Shown here one piece after another: positions 52,607-61,616 of a DNA stretch of 64,000 bases (the first letter of the stretch is position 1; each line of letters begins with the position of its first letter). The translations under genes were made by a program, and so were the position numbers. Source of the stretch: Quisquiliibacterium transsilvanicum (GTDB taxonomy: Bacteria > Pseudomonadota > Gammaproteobacteria > Burkholderiales > Burkholderiaceae_E); contig NZ_JACHGB010000003.1 in the NCBI RefSeq assembly GCF_014202215.1, positions 248,001 through 312,000 of the forward strand. Reading direction: 5' to 3'. Below the pieces are notes generated by a model. That model searched no databases. It was not told the origin of the DNA and saw only the letters and a list, made by a program, of their open reading frames with translations.

Positions 52607-53851
52607 TCACCACTTGTTGACGGTCGGCACCGGAACGTTCTGCGCAGCGACCGTGTACTTGCCGTCCTTGACGGTGCCGATGTTCACCGCCATGCCGCCG
52701 AGCGGAAACGGCGCCTCCCTGGTGAATTTCAGGTCCGGCAGCACGCCGAAGGTCTGCGCGCTGGTGATCGTGTTGTCGAACAGCGCATTGCGCACCGCCT
52801 CGCCGGTGACCTTGTCCGCGCCGACCTTCTTCGCCGCGGCTTCGATCGCGCGCACCGTGAAGAGCATCTGGTTCATTCCCATCATGGTCATCACGTCCCA
52901 GCCGCCGGTGAGCTTGTACTTCGCGACCAGCATGTCGTAGAACTTGCGGGTCTCGCTCGCATCGGCGCTGGGGATTGCCATCCCGTAGACCTCGAAGTCC
53001 CCCTCCAGCTGGGCAAGGCCGCCGACGGCCTTGCCGGAGGCTGGCAGCCCGTTGTGCGAACTCATGAGGATTGGAACGTCCTTGCGCCCGAGCGACTGCA
53101 GCGCGCGCTTGGTGGCGACCACTGCGGCGGTGTTCGTCTGGATGTTGATCACCTGCGCGCCCTTGCGCAGCAGGCGGTTGACCTGCGTGGTGAGGTCGCT
53201 CGGCTGCACCTCCGTGTACACCGTCTCGACGACCTCGATCTTGTCCTTGTTCTCGGCGGCGAACTTCTCGAGGCCCTTGTGGATGTCGACGTACGCGGGC
53301 GCCGCCTCGGACGAGATGATGCCGATCTTCAGCGGGCCGGTGATGCCCTTCTGCTGGCGATACCAGAGGTAGAACGCGCCGGCCTCGTGCGCATAGGTGG
53401 CACGGGGGTTGAACACCCAGGGCTCGGCCCGCCACGCGTAACCGTAGCCGGCGGTGGCCATCATCAGCGGGATCTTGTCATCGGGCAGTCGCTGCTGCAG
53501 CGCTGCGGAGTCCGGGCCGCCCAGGCCCAGCGCGGCGATCGGCTTCAGCTCCGACTTGATTCCAGGCCACAGGCTCGATGTCTGCGCGGTGTCGTAGCGG
53601 GTGTCGTAGTCCTTCATGTTCACCTTGATGCCAAGGCCCTTGCCGACCTCCTCGTTCCACCAGTTGAGCACCGCCCAGCGACCGGCAACCAGCGACTTCA
53701 TGATGTCCGCGTAGGGGCCGGTGAAGTCCGCCATGCCGGCGACGTTGTAGGTGTTCTGGGCAAGCGCCGGTGCGTGGTAGCCGGCACCGGCCGCAGCGAG
53801 CACGCCGGCAGCCATCACACCCAGCGCGTTCCTTCTCGAGATGATCATCAT
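52607..53851 (-). CDS. ABC substrate-binding protein of the LIV-type operon
   Basis: The protein has 414 residues, starting at ATG 53851 after AGGAG. A signal with SRRNALGVMAAGVLAAAGAG (cleavage after PALAQ) resembles a Tat or Sec signal. The mature fold shows the periplasmic binding pattern VAGMADFTGPYADIMKSLV and GPLKIGIISSEAAPAYVDIH. It differs from the stand-alone protein at 50476 and from typical amino acid binders, in keeping with an organic acid ligand. It is encoded between livM and livF. Confidence 0.87.
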   Translation of the reverse strand: MMIISRRNALGVMAAGVLAAAGAGYHAPALAQNTYNVAGMADFTGPYADIMKSLVAGRWAVLNWWNEEVGKGLGIKVNMKDYDTRYDTAQTSSLWPGIKSELKPIAALGLGGPDSAALQQRLPDDKIPLMMATAGYGYAWRAEPWVFNPRATYAHEAGAFYLWYRQQKGITGPLKIGIISSEAAPAYVDIHKGLEKFAAENKDKIEVVETVYTEVQPSDLTTQVNRLLRKGAQVINIQTNTAAVVATKRALQSLGRKDVPILMSSHNGLPASGKAVGGLAQLEGDFEVYGMAIPSADASETRKFYDMLVAKYKLTGGWDVMTMMGMNQMLFTVRAIEAAAKKVGADKVTGEAVRNALFDNTITSAQTFGVLPDLKFTREAPFPLGGMAVNIGTVKDGKYTVAAQNVPVPTVNKW

Positions 53852-53912
53852 TCTGTCTCCTCTTGTGATGGAATCCGGCCGAATGCCGGCGACTGCCACG
53901 CCCCGGTCCCCG

Positions 53913-54965
53913 TCAGTACGGGAACGGCCAGAGGCGGTAGGACCTCTTCAGGATGCCCCAGCGGTGCATCAGCCCGCGCGGCTCGAAGATCAGGAAGGCC
54001 GCGATCACGCCGCCGAGGAACACGTTCATCACCGAAAAGACGACGTCGCCGCCGAGAAACGGCAGCTGCTCGACGATGGTCGGCCCCAGCGAGGTCAGGC
54101 TCTCCTGCACGACCTTGATCACGAACACGCCGATCAGCGCACCGGTGATGGAGCCCATGCCGCCGACGATGATCATCGCGATGAACCAGATCGAGTGCAG
54201 CAGCGTGAACTGGTCGACCGCGACGAAGCGCACGTAGTACGCCCACAGCCCGCCGCCGATGCCCGCGTAGAACGCACCGACCAGGAACGCGGTCGCCTTG
54301 GTGCGCACCACGTCGATTCCCATCATCCCGGACGCGACGTCGTCGTCGCGCACCGCGATGAACGCACGGCCATGGCGGCTGCGCGCGATGCCGTAGGCGC
54401 CGAAGACCATGATCATGGCGAACGCCAGGCACAGGTAGTAGACGGCGCTGTCGCTGGCCAGCCGGATGCCGAAGAAGGTCGCCGGCTCGATGCTCAGGCC
54501 ATTGGAGCCGCCGAGCCAGCTCATCGGCAGGTTCAGCACCAGGAAGTGGAAGAGGAACTGCGCGGCGATCGTGGTCAGCGCAAGGTAGAAGCCCTTGATC
54601 CGCACTGCCGACAAACCGAAGATGAAACCGAAGAGCGCGGCCGCCACCCCGCCCAACGGGATCGACAGCCAGAACGGCAGGCCGGCTTTCGTTGCACACA
54701 CCGCGGCGACGTAGGCGCCGACCCCCATGAACGCGGCCTGGCCGAGGTTCACCTGCCCCGCGTACCCGGTGTTGATCTGCAGCCCGACGACGACGATCGC
54801 CGAGATCAGCATCATGCTGCCCATCGCGACCAGCCGCGGCCCCAGCAGCTGCGGCAGCAGCAGCAGCAGCGCCAGGAAGACGAGCAGCGCGACCGCCTGC
54901 TTGCGCGTGCGGATCAGCGCCTGGTCGCGCGGGTAGCTGGTTGCGAATACGCCGGCCGGATCCAT
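53913..54965 (-). CDS. livM: LIV-type ABC transporter permease, LivM
   Basis: This 350-residue inner-membrane permease has about ten helices. The conserved GYAGQVNLGQAAFMGVGAYV and IKGFYLALTTIAAQFLFHF motifs are typical of LivM, as is RDDDVASGMMGIDVVRTKATAF, the coupling loop that contacts the ATPases. It starts two bases after the livH stop. Substrate is as for the binding protein. Confidence 0.92.
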   Translation of the reverse strand: MDPAGVFATSYPRDQALIRTRKQAVALLVFLALLLLLPQLLGPRLVAMGSMMLISAIVVVGLQINTGYAGQVNLGQAAFMGVGAYVAAVCATKAGLPFWLSIPLGGVAAALFGFIFGLSAVRIKGFYLALTTIAAQFLFHFLVLNLPMSWLGGSNGLSIEPATFFGIRLASDSAVYYLCLAFAMIMVFGAYGIARSRHGRAFIAVRDDDVASGMMGIDVVRTKATAFLVGAFYAGIGGGLWAYYVRFVAVDQFTLLHSIWFIAMIIVGGMGSITGALIGVFVIKVVQESLTSLGPTIVEQLPFLGGDVVFSVMNVFLGGVIAAFLIFEPRGLMHRWGILKRSYRLWPFPY

Positions 54966-54967
54966 CG

Positions 54968-55855
54968 TCAAACCCTCTCGATCGTCTTCCAGCCGAACAT
55001 GCCGGTCGGCCGGACGAACAGGATGCCGAGCATGATCACGAAGGGCAGGATCGATCCGACCGCTCCGCCCACCCACGGATCTAGGTACGCAACCGCGAGC
55101 CCCTGCACGATGCCGACGATGATGCCGGCGATCAGCAGCCCGGACACCGACTCGAGGCCCGCGAGCAGCGCAACCGGCAGGGCGGTCAACCCGATGTCGG
55201 ACGCCAGGAAGTTCAGCGACTTCCCGCTCAGGTAGATCACCGCGCCGAGCGTCGACAGCACCGAGCCGAGGATCCACGCGAACGCGATCGACGCACGCAC
55301 CGAGATGCCCAGCGAGAGCGCGACCTGGTGATCCTCGGCGACCGCGGTCATCTTGAGGCCGAGGCGGGTGCGGTCGAAAAACCAGGACAGTCCGAGCCCG
55401 GCCGCGACGGTGATGATGCCGCCGTAGAGCAGAGAACGCGGGATGAAGATCTCGCCGAAGATGATCGGCGCGAGGTCGAACACGATGGGGAAGGGCCGCA
55501 CCTGAGGCCCGAAGAGCAGCAGGACCACGCCGCGAATCAGGATCAGCAGGCCGATCGTGACCATCACCATCGCGAACACCGACTCGCCGACCAGCCGCGA
55601 GAAGAACATCCGCTCGATCAGCAGTCCGAAGGCCGCGGCGATCACGAACGCGAGCGGCAGCCCCACGTACAGCGGCAGCCCGAGGTTGACCACCAGCCAC
55701 CAGACCACGAAACCGCCGAACACCACCAGCTCGCCCTGCGCGAAGTTGAACACCTTCGAGGCGCGGTAGATCACCGCGAAGCCCATCGCGATCAGCGCGT
55801 ACAGCAGGCCGATCAGCGCGCCATTGATCACGTAGTTGACGAAGTCGATCAGCAT
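54968..55855 (-). CDS. livH: LIV-type ABC transporter permease, LivH
   Basis: The 295-residue permease has the LivH start INGALIGLLYALIAMGFAVI, NFAQGELVVFGGFV and the coupling loop RTRLGLKMTAVAEDHQVALS. It is separated by two bases from the acyl-CoA synthetase gene upstream and by two from livM. It forms the heteromeric membrane channel with LivM. Confidence 0.92.
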   Translation of the reverse strand: MLIDFVNYVINGALIGLLYALIAMGFAVIYRASKVFNFAQGELVVFGGFVVWWLVVNLGLPLYVGLPLAFVIAAAFGLLIERMFFSRLVGESVFAMVMVTIGLLILIRGVVLLLFGPQVRPFPIVFDLAPIIFGEIFIPRSLLYGGIITVAAGLGLSWFFDRTRLGLKMTAVAEDHQVALSLGISVRASIAFAWILGSVLSTLGAVIYLSGKSLNFLASDIGLTALPVALLAGLESVSGLLIAGIIVGIVQGLAVAYLDPWVGGAVGSILPFVIMLGILFVRPTGMFGWKTIERV

Positions 55856-55857
55856 GC

Positions 55858-57801
55858 TCAGCCTCGCTGCGGGGGTTGTCCGGCGCCGCCTGCGTCGTGC
55901 AGGCGGACCGTGGCGGCGAGCGTTCCCTTGCGGCCGTCCTGGTAGGTGACCGGGATCTCGAGGTGCACTTCGCTGCGGCCGTCGTAGAGGCCGTCGACCA
56001 GGGCCGCGTAACGCTCCTCCAGGAACTCCCGGCGCAGCTTGCGCGTGCGCGTGAGCTCGCCCTCGTCCGGGTCGAGCTCCTTGGGGAAGTTCGCGAAGCG
56101 CCGCACGCGGGAATGCTCCGGCAGGAACTGGTTGACCCGCTCGATCTCGGCGCGAATCAGCTGCGCAACGTCCTCCTTCTGCGACAGATCGGCGAAGGTG
56201 GAGAAGCCGATGTTGCGATCCTCTGCCCAGCGCGACACCACGCTGAAGTCGATGTTGATCAGCGCGGCGATGTAGTCGCGCCGCTCGTCGCCGAGGATCA
56301 TGATGTCCTTGATGAACGGGCTGAAGCGCAGCCGCGTCTCGATGAACTGCGGCGGGAAACGCTCGCCGCTGCGCAGCCGGCGAAGGTCGTCCACGCGCTC
56401 GAGGAACACCAGCTCGCCCGATTCCGTCACCGAGACCGCGTCGCCGGTCAGGTACCAGCCGTCGCTGATCCGCTCGGCGGTCTTGTCCTCGCGCCGCCAG
56501 TAGCCGCCGAAGAACGAACCGCCTCGCACCAGCAGCTCGTCGCTGTCGGACACCTTCCACTCGAGCGCAAGGCCGGCTTCCGGGTGCGCGACCAGCCAGT
56601 GCCCGACGGTCTCGAGGTCGTAGCGCTCACCCTGGTGCATCGTCAGGATGCCGATCTCGGTGGACCCGTAGACATTGCGCAGCGGCACGCCGATCGCGTG
56701 GAACAGCCGGAACACGTCGGGCGCCATCGTGGAGCCGCCGCACACGGCCACCTCGATGCGGGTGAGCCCCAGCTGGTCGCGAAGCGGCCGCAGCACCAGC
56801 GCCTCGGCCAGCGGCAGCATCATTTGCGCCGCTGCCGGCACCGGCTTTCCGTCGAGCCGGGCCACGTGCACCTGGCGGCCGACCTCGACCCCCCAGTCGA
56901 AGATCCGCCGGCGCCACCGGCCCGCGTCGAGCATGCGGGCCTGGATCGTCGCGGCCAGGCTTTCCCATTGACGCGGCGCGAACACCATCGCGCCGACCGC
57001 CAGCTCGCGGATGTTGTCCAGCACCTGCTCCGGCCCCTCGGGGAAGTTCACCACGAAGGGCACCAGCAGCCCCATGCTCAGGCCGAACAGCTGCTCGGTG
57101 GCCCAGGCGGGCGCGATGTACGACAGGTACTCGAGCCCAGGCCGCGCCCGGCTGCCGGCTGCGAGCCGCTGCGCGTTGTCGATCAGGTAGCGATGCGTGA
57201 GGATCACGCCCTTGGGCTTGCCGGTGGTGCCGGACGTGTAGGACAGCACCGCGATGTCGTCGGGCGCGCCGGCTGCCACCAGCGCGCCGAACAGCGCCGG
57301 CTCGCGCTCATGGCGCGCGCGCCCCAGCGCCTGCACTTCGATGAACTTGCGCAGCGCCGGCTGCCGGTAAGACCACATGCCGGTGTCGTCCCAGTAGACG
57401 ATCGCCCGCAATGCCGGCGCCCGCTCCATGACCGCGAGCGCCTTGTCGACCTGTTCCTGGTCCTGCGCGACCAGGTACACCGCCTCGCTGTCGTCGACCA
57501 GGTAGTGGGCCTCGTCTGCGGTCAGGTCCGGATAGAGCGAAACCACCTTTGCGCCCACCGCCTGCGCTGCGTATTCGGTCCAGAAGTGCTCCGGCTCGTT
57601 CTCGCCGATCACTGCGACCGTCTCGCCCGGCCGCAGCCCCAGCTCGTACAGGCCGAGGGCGAAGTCCCGCACGTTGGCGAGCACGTCGCCAAAGGTGTAC
57701 TCGCGCCAGATGCCGCGATGCTTGTGCCGCTGGGCCACGCGCGCAGGCTCGGCCTCGCCGCGGGCGAGCAGGTGCTGCGGCAGCGTCTTCATCGCCAGCA
57801 T
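55858..57801 (-). CDS. AMP-forming acyl-CoA synthetase within the transporter operon
   Basis: The protein has 647 residues. P-loop-like motif SYTSGTTGKPKGVILTH (about 187-203), then YGSTEIGILTMHQGERYDL, the Asp of GWYLTGDAVSVTESGELVF, and a C-terminal Lys region (EGELTRTRKLRREFLEERYA) mark a long-chain or aryl-type AMP-dependent ligase. It would convert the imported acid to its CoA thioester directly on entry. Its start shares bases with the livG stop and its stop lies two bases before livH, so it is fully embedded in the operon. It lacks the exact long-chain FadD end and the acid is unknown. Confidence 0.88.
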   Translation of the reverse strand: MLAMKTLPQHLLARGEAEPARVAQRHKHRGIWREYTFGDVLANVRDFALGLYELGLRPGETVAVIGENEPEHFWTEYAAQAVGAKVVSLYPDLTADEAHYLVDDSEAVYLVAQDQEQVDKALAVMERAPALRAIVYWDDTGMWSYRQPALRKFIEVQALGRARHEREPALFGALVAAGAPDDIAVLSYTSGTTGKPKGVILTHRYLIDNAQRLAAGSRARPGLEYLSYIAPAWATEQLFGLSMGLLVPFVVNFPEGPEQVLDNIRELAVGAMVFAPRQWESLAATIQARMLDAGRWRRRIFDWGVEVGRQVHVARLDGKPVPAAAQMMLPLAEALVLRPLRDQLGLTRIEVAVCGGSTMAPDVFRLFHAIGVPLRNVYGSTEIGILTMHQGERYDLETVGHWLVAHPEAGLALEWKVSDSDELLVRGGSFFGGYWRREDKTAERISDGWYLTGDAVSVTESGELVFLERVDDLRRLRSGERFPPQFIETRLRFSPFIKDIMILGDERRDYIAALINIDFSVVSRWAEDRNIGFSTFADLSQKEDVAQLIRAEIERVNQFLPEHSRVRRFANFPKELDPDEGELTRTRKLRREFLEERYAALVDGLYDGRSEVHLEIPVTYQDGRKGTLAATVRLHDAGGAGQPPQRG

Positions 57802-58631
57802 CAGCGTTCGCCTCCGCCGAGGTAGGCCTGCAGCACGGCCGGGTCGCGCTGCACCTGGGCAGGCGTGCCCTCGGCGATGCGCCGGCCGAAGTCGAGGACG
57901 ACGACGCGATCGGCGAGGTCCATCACGACCCCCATGTCATGCTCGACCAGCACGACCGGCAGCCGGCGCGCCTCGCGCACGTCGAGGATGAAGCGGGCAA
58001 GGTCTTCCTTCTCCTCGTTGTTCATGCCGGCCATCGGCTCGTCCATCAGCAGCACGCGCGGCTCCTGGGCGAGCGCTCGCCCGAGGTCGACGCGCTTGCG
58101 CAGCCCGTAGCCAAGGCTGCCCACCGGCTGATGGCGGATCGTCTCGATCTCGAGGAACTCGATGATCTCCTCGACGACCTCGCGGTGCCTCGTCTCCTCG
58201 CGGCGCGTCCAGGGGAAGTAGAGGAACGCGGAGGGCACCGACGAGCGCATGTGCAGATGACGCCCCACCAGGATGTTCTCGATGACGGTCATGCCGGAGA
58301 AGATGTGCGTGCCCTGGAAGGTGCGCGCAACGCCCGCCCGCGCGAGCTCGTGCGTGGCACGCCCGCTGACGTCCTTGCCGAGGAACTCGATGCCGCCGCG
58401 CTGCGGACGGTAGAACCCGCTCAGGCAGTTCAGCAGCGAGGTCTTGCCTGCGCCGTTGGGGCCGATGACCGCCAGCAGTTCGTCGTCGCGGACCTCGACG
58501 GTGACGTCGTCGAGCGCGACCACCCCGCCGAACGCCATGCGGATGCCGCGCGCCGCCAGGATCACCGGCCGGGAAGGCGCTGCGGGGGACGCCGCGGCAT
58601 CGATGGAATCAACGACGCGTCCGGCCGTCAC
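57801..58631 (-). CDS. livG: LIV-type ABC transporter ATP-binding protein, LivG
   Basis: This 276-residue ATPase has Walker A GPNGAGKTSLLNCLSG, Q-loop region RTFQGTHIFSGMTVIENIL, signature LGYGLRKRVDLGRAL (an LSYG-type variant), Walker B PRVLLMDEPMAGMNNEEKED and H-loop VVLVEHDMGVVM. It is the first gene of the operon, about 110 bases downstream of the candidate operator and promoter. An N-terminal ~20 residues before the nucleotide domain (AGRVVDSIDAAASPAAPSRP) are extra. Confidence 0.9.
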   Translation of the reverse strand: MTAGRVVDSIDAAASPAAPSRPVILAARGIRMAFGGVVALDDVTVEVRDDELLAVIGPNGAGKTSLLNCLSGFYRPQRGGIEFLGKDVSGRATHELARAGVARTFQGTHIFSGMTVIENILVGRHLHMRSSVPSAFLYFPWTRREETRHREVVEEIIEFLEIETIRHQPVGSLGYGLRKRVDLGRALAQEPRVLLMDEPMAGMNNEEKEDLARFILDVREARRLPVVLVEHDMGVVMDLADRVVVLDFGRRIAEGTPAQVQRDPAVLQAYLGGGER

Positions 58632-58679
58632 CTGCGCGCCTCCGGGACGTACTGAGAACGTCGGTCCACGAGTCTGTCT

Positions 58680-58702
58680 CCCCCGGCGATCCGCGCCGGG
58701 GG
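58680..58702 (-). promoter_or_regulatory. Leader stem-loop upstream of livG
   Basis: CCCCCGGCG and CGCCGGGGG form a perfect 9 bp stem with a 5-base loop, between the candidate operator and the livG start. There is no T-run on the livG strand, so it may stabilise or pause the leader transcript. Function unknown. Confidence 0.35.
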
Positions 58703-58748
58703 ACGCCGCGCTTCCACGAGCCCCCGACTGCGTGCGAGATGAATTTGA

Positions 58749-58768
58749 TTACTCGGTGGGAATAGTAA
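58749..58768. promoter_or_regulatory. Candidate TetR operator in front of livG
   Basis: TTACTCGGTGG followed by AGTAA gives inverted TTACT/AGTAA arms ten bases apart in locally AT-rich DNA. The same TTACTCG(G/T)TGG core occurs at 63016-63026 in front of the enoyl-CoA hydratase gene. The adjacent TetR gene (58853-59536) is the natural candidate repressor. Binding is inferred. Confidence 0.45.
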
Positions 58769-58852
58769 CCCGCCGGTAGAACCCGTCAAGCGGCAAGCGG
58801 GGAGGGATTCCCCTCAGCGGTCGCGGCGGCCGGGCAGATGCGGCGCAGCGGA

Positions 58853-59536
58853 TCAGCTCCTGGACCGGATTCCCGCGCCGAACAGGTCGGAGAACGTCGC
58901 TGCGACGTCGGCGCCGGTCGCGTCGCCGTCGGGCCGGTACCAGCGCGTCATCCAGTTGACGGCGCCCATGAAGTAGAAGACCGCGAGCTTGGGATCGACG
59001 GCGCGGATGCTGCCGTCCGCCACCCCCTCGGAAATCATCTCGCGCATCGCGCGGTCCCAGCGGTCGCGCCGGTTGCCGATGATCTCCTTGCTCCGGTCGT
59101 CGAGCGCGTCGTACTCGGAGAGCACCGCCATCCGGCCCAGCTCGCCGGTGATCAGCTCGATGTAGCGACGCGCGAGCATCGTCACGCGATCGAGGCCGTT
59201 ACGGCCGTGCGTGCGCGCATAGGCGAGCGCCTCGTCGCCGAGGTCCATCGAGCGCATGTGGCATTCGAACAGGATCTCCTGCTTGCCGCGCACGTAGTGA
59301 TAGAGCGCGGCCTTGGTCACCCCCAGGGCGGCGGCGACGTCGTCCAGCGAGGTGCCGTGGTAGCCGCGCGCAGCGAACGCCCCTGCGGCCTCGCGCAGCA
59401 GCGCGTTGCGCTTGAGCTGGAACTGCTCGTCGCGGCTGACGACCACGTTCTGCCACGCGGCCGGGCGCCGACCGCGCCGGGGCGCCGTGGCCGGCGCGTC
59501 AGAGGTTGCGGGAGATGATGAGCTTCTGGATGTCAC
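58853..59536 (-). CDS. TetR-family transcriptional regulator
   Basis: The protein has 227 residues. After a polar N-terminal ~35 residues (RRGRRPAAWQNVVV) the DNA-binding domain is clear: REAAGAFAARGYHGTSLDDV, then AALGVTKAALYHYVRGKQEIL. The C-terminal part has the TetR_C architecture (RRYIELITGELGRMAVL). GTG 59536 makes it overlap the acyl-CoA dehydrogenase gene by 38 bases. Ligands of such regulators in beta-oxidation loci are often acyl-CoA thioesters; the likely targets are the two sites with TTACTCG(G/T)TGG. Confidence 0.86.
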   Translation of the reverse strand: MTSRSSSSPATSDAPATAPRRGRRPAAWQNVVVSRDEQFQLKRNALLREAAGAFAARGYHGTSLDDVAAALGVTKAALYHYVRGKQEILFECHMRSMDLGDEALAYARTHGRNGLDRVTMLARRYIELITGELGRMAVLSEYDALDDRSKEIIGNRRDRWDRAMREMISEGVADGSIRAVDPKLAVFYFMGAVNWMTRWYRPDGDATGADVAATFSDLFGAGIRSRS

Positions 59537-60671
59537 TGGTGCCCTCGTAGATCTTGCAGACTCGCACGTCCCGGCAGTAGCGCTCGACGGGGAAATCGCG
59601 CAGGTAGCCGTAGCCGCCGTGCACCTGCAGGGCGTCGGAGCATACGCGCTCAGCGATCTCGGAGGCGAACAGCTTGGCCATCGCCGCCTCCTTCGCGCAC
59701 GGGCGGCCCGCCATCACCAGCCGCGCCGCGTTCCGGTAGAGCAGGCTCGCCGCCTCGACCCTGGTCGCCATCTCGGCAAGCTTGAACGCCACCGCCTGCA
59801 GCCGGATGATCGGCGCCCCATAGGCTTCGCGCTCGTTGGCGTAGCGCACTGCTGCGTCGAGGGCGGCCCGCGCCACGCCCACGGCCTGGGCCGCGATCGC
59901 GATGCGCCCGTCGGACAGCGCCGACATCACGAGCCGGTAGCCGCCGCCCACCTCGCCGAGCACCGCGTCGTCGTCCAGCCGCATCCGGTCGAGCTGGATC
60001 TGCGCGGTGTGCGCAGTCTGCTGGCCGAGCTTGTCCTCGACCCGCAGCACGCGGTAGCCGGGGTCGGCGGGGTCGAGCAGGAAGAACGTGAACCCGTGCT
60101 TGCCGGCGGTGGGATCGGTGACCGCGATGACCACGGCCACGCCTGCCTCGCTGCCATTCGAGATGAACTGCTTGGTGCCCTCGAGCACCCACGCGTCGCC
60201 CTCCCTGCGGGCAGAGGTGCGGAATGCCGCGGTGTCGGAGCCGGCCTGCGGCTCGGTCAGCAGGCTGGCGCCGATCCGGGCGCCGCGCACCGCGTCGGGC
60301 AGGTAGCGACGCTTCTGAGCGTCGGTGCCGAAGTCGCACAGCATCTTGAGCGTGGTGTTGTGGACGTGGACGATGGTGCCGACCCCGCAGTCCGCAGCCG
60401 AGATCTCCTCGATCGCCAGGCAGTACTGCAGGAAGCTCAGCCCGCCGCCGCCCCAGGCCTCGGGCGCCAGCATTCCCATGAAACCGATATCCGCGAGCGC
60501 CTTCAGCTCGTCGCGCGGCCACTGCTGCCGGCGGTCCCGCTCGGCCGCGGTCTTCGCAACGACTTCCCGGGCGACGCGGCGGGCCGCGTCGCGGACCATG
60601 CGCTCCTCCTCGGAGAGGAAGGTGTCGGCGGTGTCTGTCGTCGCCGTCGATTGCTGCGGGCTCGGGGCCAT
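59499..60671 (-). CDS. Acyl-CoA dehydrogenase
   Basis: The protein has 390 residues, starting at ATG 60671 after GGAGACAGG. It has the FAD flavoprotein fold with GIGMLAPEAWGG-like EAWGGGGLSFLQYCLAIEEI, LTEPQAGSDTAAFRTSARRE, KQFISNGSEAGVAVVIA, and a C-terminal QVHGGYGYLRDFPVERYCRD with the substrate-binding region. It introduces the alpha-beta double bond in the acyl-CoA made by the synthetase. Its 3' end overlaps the regulator gene, which suggests co-transcription. Confidence 0.92.
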   Translation of the reverse strand: MAPSPQQSTATTDTADTFLSEEERMVRDAARRVAREVVAKTAAERDRRQQWPRDELKALADIGFMGMLAPEAWGGGGLSFLQYCLAIEEISAADCGVGTIVHVHNTTLKMLCDFGTDAQKRRYLPDAVRGARIGASLLTEPQAGSDTAAFRTSARREGDAWVLEGTKQFISNGSEAGVAVVIAVTDPTAGKHGFTFFLLDPADPGYRVLRVEDKLGQQTAHTAQIQLDRMRLDDDAVLGEVGGGYRLVMSALSDGRIAIAAQAVGVARAALDAAVRYANEREAYGAPIIRLQAVAFKLAEMATRVEAASLLYRNAARLVMAGRPCAKEAAMAKLFASEIAERVCSDALQVHGGYGYLRDFPVERYCRDVRVCKIYEGTSDIQKLIISRNL

Positions 60672-60776
60672 CCTGTCTCCTGCGTCGGATCGATTCGGTA
60701 GTTCGCCTGTCGGCCGCCCTGCGCTGGCCGCGAGCGGCGCGGCGCGCGCGCTGCCAGGTTGCGGGCGAAGCCGCGC

Positions 60777-61550
60777 TCAGCGCGCGCTCATCCGCGCGCC
60801 GGCGTCGAGGCTGATGGTGGTGGCGTTGAAATAGGCGTTCTCGACGATGGTGCGCACCAGCGCGGCGAACTCCTCGGCGCGACCCATGCGCGCGGGGAAC
60901 AGCACCATGCGCTCGATGATCGATTTCGACACCTGTTCGGGCATGCCCGCCACCATGGCGGTATCGAAGAGCCCCGGGGCGATGCTGACGACGCGCACGC
61001 CGTGCGGCGCCAGGTCGCGCGCAACGGGCAACGTCAGCCCGATCACGCCGGCCTTGCTCGCGCTGTAGGCGGCCTGCCCGACCTGGCCCTGCCATGCAGC
61101 CCCCGACGCGGTGTTGACGATCACGCCCCGCTCCCCATCGTCGCCGGGGTCGTTGCCGAGCATCTTCGCGGCTGCGAGGCGGATCACGTTGAAGGTGCCG
61201 GTGAGGTTGATCGCGATGACCTTGTTCCAGGTGGCGAGTGGAAACGGCTCGCCCTTGGACACCGTCTTGGCCGCATCCGCCACGCCGGCGCAGTTGACCG
61301 CGATGTGCAGCGCGCCGAAGCGCGCGACCGCCGCGTCCACCGCCGCGGCCACATGGGCCTCCTCGGCGACGCTGCCCGCGCACAGCAGCAGGCGGGACGG
61401 CTCGATCTGCTCGCGCAGCCGCGCCATGCGCGCTTCGTCGAGGTCGAGCGCCACGATGGACGCACCCGCCGCCGCGAGCCCGCAGGCGCTCGCGAAGCCC
61501 AGCCCGGACGCCGCGCCGGTGACGATCGCGACCTTCCCTTCCAGTTTCAT
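60777..61550 (-). CDS. Short-chain 3-hydroxyacyl-CoA dehydrogenase (HSD17B10-like)
   Basis: The 257-residue SDR has cofactor loop VTGAASGLGFASACGLAAAG, NCAGV, catalytic Tyr/Lys in AAYSASKAGVIGLTL, and the Ser of NTASGAAWQG. The closeness to type II 3-hydroxyacyl-CoA dehydrogenase (start MKLEGKVAIVTGAASGLG, end NATTISLDAGARMSA) fits the third step of beta-oxidation. It lies between the acyl-CoA dehydrogenase and thiolase genes with gaps of 66-105 bases. Confidence 0.9.
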   Translation of the reverse strand: MKLEGKVAIVTGAASGLGFASACGLAAAGASIVALDLDEARMARLREQIEPSRLLLCAGSVAEEAHVAAAVDAAVARFGALHIAVNCAGVADAAKTVSKGEPFPLATWNKVIAINLTGTFNVIRLAAAKMLGNDPGDDGERGVIVNTASGAAWQGQVGQAAYSASKAGVIGLTLPVARDLAPHGVRVVSIAPGLFDTAMVAGMPEQVSKSIIERMVLFPARMGRAEEFAALVRTIVENAYFNATTISLDAGARMSAR

Positions 61551-61616
61551 GTCTTCTCTCCTCCAGCGAGCCGGGCGGCCCCGCGCGGACACCCCGCGCC
61601 TTCGCCCCCGAACGGG

